Part shown: positions 1 to 8,402 of the stretch, piece by piece
How the letters are laid out: each line of letters starts with the position of its first letter
How positions within the stretch are numbered: position 1 is the stretch's first letter
Origin: an uncultured Lachnospiraceae bacterium
GTDB taxonomy: Bacteria; Bacillota; Clostridia; Lachnospirales; Lachnospiraceae
Length of the DNA: 48,700 bases
Direction: 5' to 3'
Assembly: GCA_946407725.1 (NCBI GenBank)
Contig: CAMJPM010000011.1
Coordinates: 1-48,700 of the forward strand
Notes under the pieces: generated by a model
The model's database searches: none
The model's input: only the letters and a program-made list of their open reading frames with translations
Told to the model about the DNA's origin: nothing
Program-made: the position numbers and the translations under genes

Positions 1-99
1 CGGTAGAGTTTATACCAAGAGGCAGTTGTGGGACAGAATGATAAAAAATATCTCGATATATAACTGATTAAGCTATATTTGTATAGTTGATGTTTGAGA

Positions 100-128
100 G
101 TTATATCAGAGGAGTTTTTTACTATAAT
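100..128 (+). promoter_or_regulatory. Candidate promoter in front of a gene-free stretch
   Basis: A perfect -10 hexamer TATAAT lies at 123-128. A weak -35 (GTTATA) lies at 100-105 with a 17-nt spacer. The sequence TTTTTTACTATAAT around the -10 recurs exactly in front of the large amidase gene (10228-10241). Transcription would start near 135 and run through the tandem hairpin repeats to the terminator at 433-480. Confidence 0.4.
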
Positions 129-255
129 TATTCAAGCTGTCACCAGTTGCATACAGTAGCCCTGAGCTTTCTACCGTACGCAGCAGGTAAACAGCAACTT
201 GAAGGAAAAGTGCCTAAAATAGGGCACTTCCACTTCACTAATCGTTCTCAAAGAG

Positions 256-317
256 GTAAAACGTCCAGGGGACGTTTTACGGGCACGTATACGAGCACTG
301 AGTGCGAGTGTGCCCCG
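256..317 (+). repeat. Double-hairpin repeat, copy A
   Basis: Hairpin 1 has a perfect 11-bp stem (256-266 with 270-280, loop AGG). It is followed directly by GGGCAC (281-286), which can pair with GTGCCC (310-315). Inside that lies a small hairpin GCAC-TGA-GTGC (295-305). Copy B follows with a 63-nt period, and copy C lies at 47200. The compensatory differences to copy C suggest the structure is what is conserved. Open frames on both strands here are by-products of the repeat. Confidence 0.8.
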
Positions 318-320
318 CAA

Positions 321-380
321 AAAACGTCCGGGGGACGTTTTACGGGCACGTATACGAGCACTGAGTGCGAGTGTGCCCCG
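321..380 (+). repeat. Double-hairpin repeat, copy B
   Basis: Tandem copy of the preceding element. The stem AAAACGTCC (321-329) pairs with GGACGTTTT (333-341) over a GGG loop. It is followed by the same GGGCAC...GTGCCC outer arm and GCAC-TGA-GTGC inner hairpin, ending at 380. From the GGACGTTTTAC arm onward it is identical to copy A, which points to recent duplication. Confidence 0.8.
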
Positions 381-432
381 CAGAAGATTACGGCGTACTA
401 CATCTTTGGACATTCATATACGAACTATTACA

Positions 433-480
433 CCCCGGAACAGCTGTTCCGGGGTTTTCTATTCAACCCCGGGGTTTTTT
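433..480 (+). terminator. Strong intrinsic terminator with a second overlapping hairpin
   Basis: CCCCGGAACA (433-442) pairs perfectly with TGTTCCGGGG (445-454) and is followed by TTTT. Just downstream AACCCCGG (465-472) can instead pair with CCGGGGTT (449-456), and that hairpin is followed by T6 (475-480). The two hairpins share 449-454 and so exclude each other. No gene lies between the candidate promoter at 100-128 and this terminator. Confidence 0.75.
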
Positions 481-511
481 ATCAGTGCCCCTACTCGATT
501 TTATCCAAAAG

Positions 512-520
512 TGATATACT
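512..520 (+). promoter_or_regulatory. Extended -10 promoter for the PfkB-like kinase gene
   Basis: TGATATACT matches the extended -10 pattern TGnTATAAT, and no convincing -35 is visible. It lies about 115 nt before the kinase start. The leader carries a short hairpin, ACAGAG (530-535) with CTCTGT (546-551). Confidence 0.4.
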
Positions 521-634
521 ATGTTGAAGGACAGAGAAAAATAAAGCTCTGTTATTTACTGCAAATGCGGATCCGGTCAGGCCCGTGCCAATTAACAGGC
601 CGGTAGAACAGGAAAGGAGAGGTATCATCGAGGT

Positions 635-1558
635 ATGAGTAAATTCATTGTAGCGGGGATAACACAGCTGGAGACCATAGTAAAGGTAAAAGAACTGCCT
701 GTACAGTTTACCCCTTATACCGGGGAGCGGGATACCATCTATATCTCCGCAGGAGGGGATGCTTTTAATGAATCCCTGGCCTTAAAGTGGCTGGGAGATG
801 AAGTGGAATTCATGACTGTTGTGGGAGAAAAGCAGGATCTCTCCATTTTCAATCCTCCGGACAGGGAAGTCACTCTTTCAACGGATTATGTACTTCCCAT
901 AATCAAGGAAACCCCCATAGAAGTACTGCTTTATGATGTGCGCCGGAAAAAACAGCACTTTGAGGATCTTAAGGATATCAGGGAAGCGAGATATGACATG
1001 TCTCTGGTGGAGCCTCTGATCGAAGGCAGTGATATGGTGGTTCTGTCCAATGTCAACTTCTGCCGTCCTTTTATCGAGCTGGCTCTGGAGCTCAATAAGA
1101 AGCTGGCTGTTAAGATACACAGCTTCAAGAGGGACAAGGAAATATACAATGAGGACTATCTGCAGAATGCGCATATCCTGTATTTTAATGATAACTCCAT
1201 AGACGAAGAGCCCTATGGCTTCATAAAAGACATGGCAGAGAAGTATGATCCAGAGATCATAATCTTCGGTCAGGGCGGCCAGGGCGTTATTATGTACGAT
1301 AAGCACAGGGACTTCACGGTGCACTATGATGCGGTGAAAAGCGGACATATCGTTAATACCGCCGGTGCGGGAAATGCGCTTTTTGCCTGCTTCCTCCACT
1401 ATTATTTAAAGACCGGGGACAGTAAGGCCGCCATACATAAGGGACTGCTTTTTACGGCAAACAAGATAGGATATATGGGTACCTCCAACGGTTTCATGAC
1501 CGAGGAACAGCTGGACGAGTGGGAGCAGCTTATATGGTATCCGAGGGGACCGCTTTGA
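635..1558 (+). CDS. PfkB/ribokinase-family carbohydrate kinase-like protein
   Basis: A 307-aa protein with the ribokinase fold. Near residues 39-54 it has the substrate-side glycine motif (AGGDAFNESLALKWLG). Near residues 241-252 it has the ATP/anion-hole motif, which here reads NTAGAGNALFACF. In active PfkB kinases the last residue of GAGD is the catalytic base aspartate; here it is Asn247. The protein may therefore be a weak or non-catalytic sugar-binding homologue, or use another base. The start is supported by AGGAAAGGAGAGG upstream. One nucleotide separates its stop from the YitT gene, so the two are translationally coupled. The substrate cannot be told from the sequence. Confidence 0.85.
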   Translation: MSKFIVAGITQLETIVKVKELPVQFTPYTGERDTIYISAGGDAFNESLALKWLGDEVEFMTVVGEKQDLSIFNPPDREVTLSTDYVLPIIKETPIEVLLYDVRRKKQHFEDLKDIREARYDMSLVEPLIEGSDMVVLSNVNFCRPFIELALELNKKLAVKIHSFKRDKEIYNEDYLQNAHILYFNDNSIDEEPYGFIKDMAEKYDPEIIIFGQGGQGVIMYDKHRDFTVHYDAVKSGHIVNTAGAGNALFACFLHYYLKTGDSKAAIHKGLLFTANKIGYMGTSNGFMTEEQLDEWEQLIWYPRGPL

Positions 1559-1559
1559 T

Positions 1560-2450
1560 ATGCTGGAAGCTGACAGCAGAGAAGAACATATAGATACAGT
1601 CAGAAATTATATGCCCTTAAGGCTGATCGCCATATCCTTTGCGTCATTCATTATGGCGGTCAACATCAATACCTTTGTGCACACCGGAGGCCTGCTTCCG
1701 GGGGGCGCCAGTGGACTTACGCTTCTTTTGCAGGAGGCAGCCCGGAAATTTTTGAATGTAAATCTGCCATATACCGTAATAAATATGGCTATAAATGCTT
1801 TTCCCATATACATAGGCTTCAGATTTATCGGAAAACGTTTTACCATGCTTTCCTGCTACGTTATCGTCCTGACAAGCGTCCTGGCGGATATACTGCCCAG
1901 TTACGCCATTACCCAGGATACGCTTCTTATCAGTATCTTCGGGGGACTGATAAACGGCTGTGCAATAAGTCTCTGCCTTTTAATGGATTCAACCAGCGGG
2001 GGCACGGATTTCATAGCTATCTATCTTTCGGAAAAAAGAGGCATAGATTCCTTCAGCATTCCACTGGTGATCAATGCCTGTATATTAATAACGGCTGGTG
2101 TTCTTTTTGGCTGGGACAAGGCACTGTATTCCATAATATTCCAGTATGCCTCTACTTCCGCAGTGAGGATCATTTACAGAAAATATCAGCAGGCCACCTT
2201 TTTTATCGTCACCAATAAGCCAAAAGAGGTCTGTGAGGCCATATCCAGGATAAGCAACCACGGAGCCACTGTTCTCGAAGGGGAGGGTTCCTATGAGCAC
2301 TGTGAGAGAAATGTTGTATATTCCGTGGTCTCCGGAGCAGAATCCGGACGTGTCATACAGGCGGTAAAAACTGCTGACAGAAAGGCTTTTGTAAACGTAC
2401 TTAAAACTGAAAGAGTTATCGGGCGCTTTTATCAGAGGCCCACGGACTAA
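1560..2450 (+). CDS. YitT family membrane protein (DUF161 plus DUF2179)
   Basis: A 296-aa integral membrane protein with several hydrophobic helices in the first 200 residues and a soluble C-terminal domain of about 80 residues (FFIVTNKPKEVCEAISRI...). This is the arrangement of the Firmicutes YitT family. The glycine-rich GGLLPGGASGLTLL stretch near residue 42 is typical. Its function is not established in the family; a transport role is often assumed. It starts one base after the kinase stop. Confidence 0.88.
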   Translation: MLEADSREEHIDTVRNYMPLRLIAISFASFIMAVNINTFVHTGGLLPGGASGLTLLLQEAARKFLNVNLPYTVINMAINAFPIYIGFRFIGKRFTMLSCYVIVLTSVLADILPSYAITQDTLLISIFGGLINGCAISLCLLMDSTSGGTDFIAIYLSEKRGIDSFSIPLVINACILITAGVLFGWDKALYSIIFQYASTSAVRIIYRKYQQATFFIVTNKPKEVCEAISRISNHGATVLEGEGSYEHCERNVVYSVVSGAESGRVIQAVKTADRKAFVNVLKTERVIGRFYQRPTD

Positions 2451-2456
2451 AGAGTT

Positions 2457-2490
2457 CCTTTGCCGTTATGGGAAGTGAGGAACGGAAAGG
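2457..2490 (+). promoter_or_regulatory. Hairpin that sequesters the ribosome binding site of the next gene
   Basis: CCTTT-g-CCGTT (2457-2467) is complementary to AACGGAAAGG (2481-2490) with one bulged base, giving a 10-bp stem. The 3' arm contains GGAAAGG, the Shine-Dalgarno sequence of the gene starting at 2499. The fold would block ribosome binding unless it is opened. Confidence 0.45.
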
Positions 2491-2498
2491 TTTAAGAT

Positions 2499-3821
2499 AT
2501 GGGAGATATAGGAAACCTTCAGCTTGGAGACATTGAAAAGAAAAAAGAAGCGATCAACAAGACAGGCGGTATTAATACAAGCAAATCAGTATTTAATACC
2601 AAGAGCAGTGACAGTGATGATAACAGCCAGACTTCCCCGTACATGAACAGGATGGAGGAGCTTGGAAATTACGGTCCCTTAATGCAGAGCCGGATACACA
2701 CCCAGAACCCCAACGATCTCGCCATGAGAAGGATGCGTCCGGAGAGCATGGCGACAGGGCAGAAAATGAAGACGGAAACTAAAGAGGTAGAGACCGAGGA
2801 GAAGAGGAACGTGATAAAAGCCCCCTCGGATCTTAAGGAATTCACCGGGAAAGCCATGGAAAAGGGTACCTTTTCCCCTAAAGCAAAGGAAGCTGCCAGA
2901 CACTTTTTCATGAGTATCCAGAACTGGGCGGGAAGCTTCAATGACGGAGGAAAGGGTTTTTACAGCAGCATGGGCATAGAAGGTGTTCTGGACTGTCTTT
3001 ATGTGGACGGCATGAACATAAGAAATTATGTGAAGGAGCAATATTTTTACAAGACCACCGGAAATCCGGCCCAGGACAAGGAGATGATGAGAAACTATGT
3101 GGCACTCCTTGCCGCCAGGGGAGAGCATGTGCTTACCCTTGTCCGTCCCAATATTAAAAATGACGAGGCGTCGGTGGAATTCAAAAACGTGGATGTGGAT
3201 CTCACAAATGTGGGAGGCGAGGCTGCCGCTAAATCAAAGAAGCTGAAGGAAAAGGGAAACCAGGTAAGAAGCAATCTTAAGAAACGTATGGAAAAGGACT
3301 ATACGGAGCAGACCGGCATGGCCTTCAGGAAGGCAATGGGCTATGATATGGACGGCTACAACCGTATAGAGGGAGCCAAAGCCGGATTAAAGGATGCAGG
3401 CGCGGACGATACAGATGAGTATAAGAGTTTTAACAAGCTTTTTGAGAGATATAACGGGGGACTGCAGAAGCTGGGCTTAAAGCCGGGACGGGACGATATA
3501 AACGCCGCGGTGGCGGAGGAATTGAAAAAACGCTGTGAGGAAGCAATAACGGCAGCGGATAATTATCTGAAGAGCAGTACAAAGAACAAAGCGGCCATAG
3601 ATGCCGTGAAAAAGGCAAAAAAAGAGCTGGAGACGGACCGGGATCTTTTGGAGAAGGCTCTGATCACAAAGCTTCAAAACAAAACAGATACGATGAAGCT
3701 GGAAGATCTGCTGGACAGTAAGGATGATGGAAAACCTGACGGAGAAGGAGAAAATGAAGGTGAAGGTCAGGGAGATGATGCCGGTGAAGACGGAGGAGAA
3801 GGCATTGACAGCGAATTTTGA
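2499..3821 (+). CDS. Unrecognised lysine-rich protein with acidic glycine-rich tail
   Basis: A 440-aa protein that I do not recognise. It has no signal peptide or membrane helix. Residues 1-110 are polar and probably disordered. Residues about 115-230 look folded (RHFFMSIQNWAGSF, GIEGVLDCLYVDGMNIRNYV). Residues about 235-405 are lysine/glutamate-rich and helical, possibly coiled coil. The last 30 residues are almost only D, E and G. The Shine-Dalgarno GGAAAGG is 8 nt upstream and lies in a hairpin. The next gene encodes a small membrane protein 40 nt downstream. The acidic tail suggests binding to a basic partner or to calcium, but this is only inference. Confidence 0.8.
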   Translation: MGDIGNLQLGDIEKKKEAINKTGGINTSKSVFNTKSSDSDDNSQTSPYMNRMEELGNYGPLMQSRIHTQNPNDLAMRRMRPESMATGQKMKTETKEVETEEKRNVIKAPSDLKEFTGKAMEKGTFSPKAKEAARHFFMSIQNWAGSFNDGGKGFYSSMGIEGVLDCLYVDGMNIRNYVKEQYFYKTTGNPAQDKEMMRNYVALLAARGEHVLTLVRPNIKNDEASVEFKNVDVDLTNVGGEAAAKSKKLKEKGNQVRSNLKKRMEKDYTEQTGMAFRKAMGYDMDGYNRIEGAKAGLKDAGADDTDEYKSFNKLFERYNGGLQKLGLKPGRDDINAAVAEELKKRCEEAITAADNYLKSSTKNKAAIDAVKKAKKELETDRDLLEKALITKLQNKTDTMKLEDLLDSKDDGKPDGEGENEGEGQGDDAGEDGGEGIDSEF

Positions 3822-3861
3822 CGGAAGAAATGACGGAGAGGAGGACTTTTAGAAAAAGACT

Positions 3862-4446
3862 ATGGAATATTTATCGGATACATCACCAATAGTGCTTGTT
3901 ATCGCACTTATTGTGGCGCTTTTTATCTGGGGAGCGGGTTATAAGCTCTACAGACTTGCGGTATTTTTTCTGGGATTTCTGGCAGGATTTATACTTTGCG
4001 GCACTGTTGTAAAGTTAGTTCCTTCGCCGCCAGTCTCGGTGATAGTAATACAGATTGCGGTGGGACTGGCCATGGGCGCGGCATCTTTCTTTATCCTGAA
4101 GCTCGGACTGTTTATTGCTGCGGGATGTGCGGTATTCTTTGTATTGAATAATCTGTTTCAGTCCCAGTCCATGGGATCTGTGGGACTGATAATAGCCTTT
4201 GCGGCGGCGGTGGTGGCGGGCTTTATAGCAACAAAGGCAGATAAGCCCGTAATAATGGTGTTTACAGGTATTCTCGGAGGCTTTGCGATTATCTCCATTC
4301 TGTATAAAATCGCGCTTATACTACCCATCGACACATCAATACTTCCTCCGGAGAGATCTCTTGTGGTGATAGCGGTAAAGGCGGTGCTGGCTCTGGCGGG
4401 AATAGGTATACAGTTCGCCGTGAACAGGGAAAAAAATAACGAATAA
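3862..4446 (+). CDS. TM198-like (DUF4203-type) multi-pass membrane protein
   Basis: A 194-aa, very hydrophobic protein with about seven predicted membrane helices. The pattern GYKLYRLAVFFLGFLAGF near residue 26 resembles the TM7S3/TM198-like domain. No catalytic or transport motif is seen. The purine-rich GAGGAGG lies about 17 nt before the ATG, further than usual. It probably forms an operon with the preceding 440-aa gene. Its function is unknown. Confidence 0.75.
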   Translation: MEYLSDTSPIVLVIALIVALFIWGAGYKLYRLAVFFLGFLAGFILCGTVVKLVPSPPVSVIVIQIAVGLAMGAASFFILKLGLFIAAGCAVFFVLNNLFQSQSMGSVGLIIAFAAAVVAGFIATKADKPVIMVFTGILGGFAIISILYKIALILPIDTSILPPERSLVVIAVKAVLALAGIGIQFAVNREKNNE

Positions 4447-4455
4447 GGAAGAGAC

Positions 4456-4481
4456 GCGAACCTTAAATGGCGTGGCTCTCA
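4456..4481 (+). repeat. Leader element, copy 1 (upstream of GH5)
   Basis: This 26-nt sequence, core GAACCTTAAATGGCGTGGCT, fills most of the gap between the membrane-protein stop and the GH5 start and ends 26 nt before that start. Three further copies at 10359, 43478 and 46199 have the same orientation and nearly the same distance to a start codon. An internal ATG (4467), preceded by AAGGAAG, opens an 11-codon frame (MAWLSALTKNR) ending at 4502. Confidence 0.8.
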
Positions 4482-4507
4482 GCATTAACAAAGAACAGGT
4501 AATAATA

Positions 4508-5470
4508 ATGAGAAAATTTGAAGGATTCATGAAGGGTGTAAATCTGGGAGGATGGATATCCCAGTTTGATAAATATGATAAGGCTCATTTTGAAAGCTTT
4601 ATTACCGCAAAGGATATAGATTATATAAAGAGCCTTGGATTTGACCATGTGAGAGTTCCGGTGGATTATAACGTGCTGGAGGATGAAGAGGGCAATATTA
4701 AGGAAGACGGTTTCCGCTACCTTTGCGATTGTCTTAATTGGTGCGGGGAGCGGGGGCTGAACATGCTGATCGACCTCCATGAGTGCTTTGGATATTCCTT
4801 TGATCCCTTAAAGAAGGATATGGACAGGTCAAAGTTCTTCTACGACGAAGAGCTGCAGAACAGGTTTTTAAGGCTCTGGAGGGAGATCGCAGAGCGTTTC
4901 GGGTCCTATCCTGACAGGGTGGCTTTTGAACCCCTGAACGAGGTGGTGCTTGAGAGCGTGGCTGACGCCTGGAATAAGGTGCTGAAACGCTATATTGAAG
5001 AGATGAGGGCGGTCACCAGGGACACATATATCATTGCCGGAGGGGTAATGTATAATAATGTCCGCACAGTACCCCTTATCGATATCCCTTTAGATGAAAA
5101 GATCGTCTATAATTTCCACTGCTACGATCCCTTTTTATTCACCCATCAGGGAGCTTACTGGGTGGAGGATATGGATCCGGACTTCAGGACAGGCTATACT
5201 GAAACTGAAGAATATTTTGAAGAGATATTTGCTCCTGCCCTTAAGAAAGCGGAGAAGGACAATGTGCCCTTATACTGCGGTGAATACGGGGTCATAGATC
5301 TGGCGGACAACCATGAAAAGCTTAAATGGCTTAAGGATATCCACTGTGCCTTTGAAAAGCACGGCATAGGACATGCATTATGGAATTATAAGGAAAAGGA
5401 TTTCGGGCTTGTGGATGAAAGCTTCGAAGATATTAGGGAGGATTTTATAAAGCTTTATGGACACACTTGA
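4508..5470 (+). CDS. Intracellular glycoside hydrolase family 5 (endoglucanase-like)
   Basis: A 320-aa TIM-barrel hydrolase with retaining GH5 residues: acid/base Glu145 in PLNEV and nucleophile Glu259 in CGEYG. The N-terminal GVNLGGW and the RVPVDY strand are also typical. There is no signal peptide, so it acts in the cytoplasm, probably on imported beta-glucan or cello-oligosaccharides. I place the start at ATG 4508; an in-frame GTG at 4472 lies inside the repeated leader element and would add 12 unrelated residues. It overlaps the downstream antiporter gene by 14 nt. The exact substrate (beta-1,4, beta-1,3 or mixed glucan) cannot be read from the sequence. Confidence 0.88.
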   Translation: MRKFEGFMKGVNLGGWISQFDKYDKAHFESFITAKDIDYIKSLGFDHVRVPVDYNVLEDEEGNIKEDGFRYLCDCLNWCGERGLNMLIDLHECFGYSFDPLKKDMDRSKFFYDEELQNRFLRLWREIAERFGSYPDRVAFEPLNEVVLESVADAWNKVLKRYIEEMRAVTRDTYIIAGGVMYNNVRTVPLIDIPLDEKIVYNFHCYDPFLFTHQGAYWVEDMDPDFRTGYTETEEYFEEIFAPALKKAEKDNVPLYCGEYGVIDLADNHEKLKWLKDIHCAFEKHGIGHALWNYKEKDFGLVDESFEDIREDFIKLYGHT

Positions 5471-6638
5471 TATTTTATGGGACCTTGCGCTGATAATCCT
5501 TTTTGCCAAGTTTTTTGCCCTTGTGGCAAGAAAATTTAACGCGCCTCAGGTGGCGGGGGAGATCATTGCCGGGATATTGATCGGCCCTACCCTCTTAAAT
5601 CTTGTACAGGATACGGATTTTCTCTCACAGATGGCAGAAGTTGGCGTGATACTGCTTATGTTCAGCGCAGGACTGGAAACGGATCTTGAACAGCTGAAGA
5701 AATCCGGGGTAAAGGCTACCCTCATTGCCTGTGCAGGTGTTTTTACGCCCCTTATTTTCGGAACCCTTATGTATATGTGCTTTTACGGCTTTGATATCAT
5801 AGGTTCCGAAGAGTTTATCAGAGCCCTGTTTATAGGCACCATTCTCACGGCCACATCCGTAAGCATCACTGTGCAGGTATTAAAGGAGCTGGGAAAGATA
5901 TCGTCGGAGCTGGGCATGACCATAATGAGCGCAGCTATAATCGACGATGTTTTAGGAATACTTGTGCTCACAGCGGTCATCGGCATAAAGGATCCGAAGA
6001 GCAATCCGGTCATGGTGGCGGGTAAGACAGTGGCGTTTTTCCTGCTGGTCATCATAGTGGGAATGATAGTTTATCAGATAATGAAGAGGATAGACGAGCG
6101 CTATCCCCACACAAGGCGTATTCCCATCATCTCCATTTCCATAGCATTTATCCTGTCCTTTGTGGCTGACAGATATTTCGGGGTCGCGGATATCACCGGG
6201 GCCTTCTGCGCCGGCGTGATCTTAAGCTCCCTAAAGGATTCGAGCTATATTGAGAGAAGGGTGGATATCAATTCATATACCTTTTTCGGGCCGGTTTTCT
6301 TTGCAAGCATAGGATTGCAGACAAACCTGCGCACACTGGATTCCACTATACTCCTGTTCTCCGTGGCCTTTGTGGTGGTGGGACTGCTTGCAAAGATCGT
6401 GGGCTGCGGACTTATGGCACAGATTTTAGGCTACAGGGGAAGGAGTGCCCTTAAGGTGGGAGTGGGCATGATGACCAGGGGTGAAGTGGCTCTCATCGTG
6501 ACCCAGAGAGGACTGAAGGCCGGGATCATCGGCAGTGAATATTTTACCTCTGTTATATTGCTCATTATCGTTAGCTCACTTCTTACGCCTCTTATTCTGA
6601 AAGCCCTGTTTGCCGGGGATGAAGTATTGACAGCTTAA
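5457..6638 (+). CDS. CPA2-family cation:proton antiporter (KefB/Na+-H+ exchanger type)
   Basis: A 393-aa protein with about 12 membrane helices. Family hallmarks include APQVAGEIIAGILIGP near residue 29, GLETD near residue 72, SAAIIDDVLGI near residue 161 (the paired aspartates expected in the ion site) and FFASIGLQTNL near residue 280. It lacks the TrkA-N/RCK regulatory domain of full-length KefB/C, so it is the short exchanger form. Its start overlaps the end of the GH5 gene, implying translational coupling. The transported ion (Na+, K+) is not determinable. Confidence 0.88.
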   Translation: MDTLDILWDLALIILFAKFFALVARKFNAPQVAGEIIAGILIGPTLLNLVQDTDFLSQMAEVGVILLMFSAGLETDLEQLKKSGVKATLIACAGVFTPLIFGTLMYMCFYGFDIIGSEEFIRALFIGTILTATSVSITVQVLKELGKISSELGMTIMSAAIIDDVLGILVLTAVIGIKDPKSNPVMVAGKTVAFFLLVIIVGMIVYQIMKRIDERYPHTRRIPIISISIAFILSFVADRYFGVADITGAFCAGVILSSLKDSSYIERRVDINSYTFFGPVFFASIGLQTNLRTLDSTILLFSVAFVVVGLLAKIVGCGLMAQILGYRGRSALKVGVGMMTRGEVALIVTQRGLKAGIIGSEYFTSVILLIIVSSLLTPLILKALFAGDEVLTA

Positions 6639-6646
6639 GGCGGAAA

Positions 6647-8374
6647 ATGCAAAATCTTTTTAGGTACTTAAAACCCTATAGAACAGAATGTCTGCTTTCT
6701 CCATTATTCAAGCTTATTGAAGCGGCATTTGAGCTGATCGTTCCCCTGGTGGTGGCATCGCTTATAGATAAGGGGATAGCCGCAAATGACGGAAGGTATG
6801 TTTTGAAAGAGGGCCTGATCCTGATCCTTTTAGGAGCCGCAGGCCTCATCTTTTCGCTTACTGCCCAGTTCTTTGCCGCCAAGGCTGCAACGGGTTTTTC
6901 GGCGCTCCTTCGGCATTCCCTTTTTGAAACCTTAAATGAAATGGACTTTTCGGAGCTTGATACCATAGGAACCGATACATTGATAACACGCATGACTTCG
7001 GATGTGACCCAGATCCAGAACGGTGTCAACATGTTTCTCCGGCTCCTTCTCCGTTCTCCCTTTATTGTCTTTGGCGCAGTGATCATGGCCTTTACGGTAG
7101 ATGTCAGATCAGCCCTTGTATTTGCCGTACTTATTCCCTGCCTTGCAATCGTGGTATTTGTCATTATGAAGGTTACGAGACCTGCATACAGGAAACTTCA
7201 GGAAAAGCTTGACCGGATCACGGGAAAGGTAAGGGAAAATCTGACCGGAGTCAGGGTTATCCGTGCTTTTCATATGGAGGACAGGGAAACAGAGGATTTT
7301 ACCGGTATGGACAGGGAATATGCCTCCGGAGTTGAGCGGATCGGAAGGATATCCTCCCTCTTAAACCCTCTTACCCTGGTGCTGGTGAATCTTTTTACTG
7401 CAGCACTTATCTATACCGGAGCTTTTCAGGTGGATAACGGCTTCATTACCCAGGGCGCACTGGTGGCGCTTATCAATTACATGTCCCAGATCCTGATAGA
7501 GCTAATAAAGCTTGCAAATCTCATAATACTTATCAGTAAGGCTGTGGCCTGTGCCGACAGGGTCGGAGAGCTGCTTACAGGGGAAAATAAGAGGAAAAAT
7601 AACACTCTGGACTTTCCTCAGAAAAAAAACGGTGTTCCCTATATTTCCTTTGAAAATGCCTCATTAAGGTATGAAGGAAGTCCGGAAGCGGCATTGGAAA
7701 ACCTTTCATTTATGATAAATAAGGGCACAGTTACCGGGATAACGGGAGGCACCGGTTCGGGAAAATCCTCCCTTGTCAATATGATTGCCGGATTTTATGC
7801 TGCGGCAGAGGGCTCGGTTAAGATAAACGGCAGGGATATTAAGGATATTGATGAAAAAGCATTAAGGGAAAGGGTCGCAATTGTTTTTCAGAAGAACACC
7901 CTTTTTTCCGGAACCATAGGGGAAAACCTGCGCTGGGGAGATCCTGAGGCAACAGACGCAGAGCTGTGGGAAGCCCTGAAGGTATCCCAGGCGGAGGAGT
8001 TCGTGCGTAAGAGGAAAGGCGGCCTTGACTATATGCTGGAGCAGGGCGGGAAAAATCTGTCCGGAGGGCAGAAGCAGAGACTGTGCATAGCCCGCGCCCT
8101 TGTTAAAAAGCCGGAGATACTGATCCTTGACGATTCGGCTTCCGCCCTGGATTTTGCCACTGATTTAAAGCTTAGGACCGCTATCCGGGAAATGGAGAAA
8201 TCCCTTACGGTTTTCATAGTTTCCCAGCGGGCAGCCTCCATAATGCATTCTGATCAGATCATAGTTCTGGATGACGGAAAAATAAGCGGTATTGGCACCC
8301 ATGCCTTTCTCCTCAGGGAAAACGGGGTTTACAGGGAGATCTATAATTCCCAGTTTCCGGGTGATGCTGAATAA
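6647..8374 (+). CDS. ABC exporter half-transporter, degenerate-site subunit
   Basis: A 575-aa protein with six membrane helices (residues about 15-300) and a nucleotide-binding domain. Walker A is GGTGSGKSS near residue 366 and the signature is LSGGQKQR near 471. Walker B ends in DD (LILDDSASALD, near 492), so the catalytic Glu is Asp. The switch His is replaced by Gln (VSQRAAS, near 525). Heterodimeric exporters of the TM287/288 and BmrCD type carry exactly these changes in one subunit. It forms a pair with the next gene, 28 nt away. The substrate, perhaps a drug, lipid or peptide, is unknown. Confidence 0.92.
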   Translation: MQNLFRYLKPYRTECLLSPLFKLIEAAFELIVPLVVASLIDKGIAANDGRYVLKEGLILILLGAAGLIFSLTAQFFAAKAATGFSALLRHSLFETLNEMDFSELDTIGTDTLITRMTSDVTQIQNGVNMFLRLLLRSPFIVFGAVIMAFTVDVRSALVFAVLIPCLAIVVFVIMKVTRPAYRKLQEKLDRITGKVRENLTGVRVIRAFHMEDRETEDFTGMDREYASGVERIGRISSLLNPLTLVLVNLFTAALIYTGAFQVDNGFITQGALVALINYMSQILIELIKLANLIILISKAVACADRVGELLTGENKRKNNTLDFPQKKNGVPYISFENASLRYEGSPEAALENLSFMINKGTVTGITGGTGSGKSSLVNMIAGFYAAAEGSVKINGRDIKDIDEKALRERVAIVFQKNTLFSGTIGENLRWGDPEATDAELWEALKVSQAEEFVRKRKGGLDYMLEQGGKNLSGGQKQRLCIARALVKKPEILILDDSASALDFATDLKLRTAIREMEKSLTVFIVSQRAASIMHSDQIIVLDDGKISGIGTHAFLLRENGVYREIYNSQFPGDAE

Positions 8375-8402
8375 ACAGTGTTAGACTTTAGAGGAATAGA
8401 AA

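Noticed and set aside
256-380. CRISPR array
   Set aside because: Only two directly adjacent copies exist, with no spacers between them, and no cas genes are in the window.
87-527. Open frames over the tandem repeats (plus strand 87-527 and 310-606, minus strand 171-413)
   Set aside because: They consist of repeat translation (GTYTSTECECAP and similar), run through a strong terminator, and have no ribosome binding site or family resemblance.
4469-4484. Sigma-54 promoter (GG-N10-GC) in the leader element
   Set aside because: The GG and GC are 11 nt apart in copy 1, and the second dinucleotide is not conserved in the other copies.
4467-4502. Leader peptide MAWLSALTKNR as a real gene
   Set aside because: The conservation extends outside the coding part, the third codon positions are as conserved as the others, and copy 4 lacks the start codon; kept only as a possibility in the finding.
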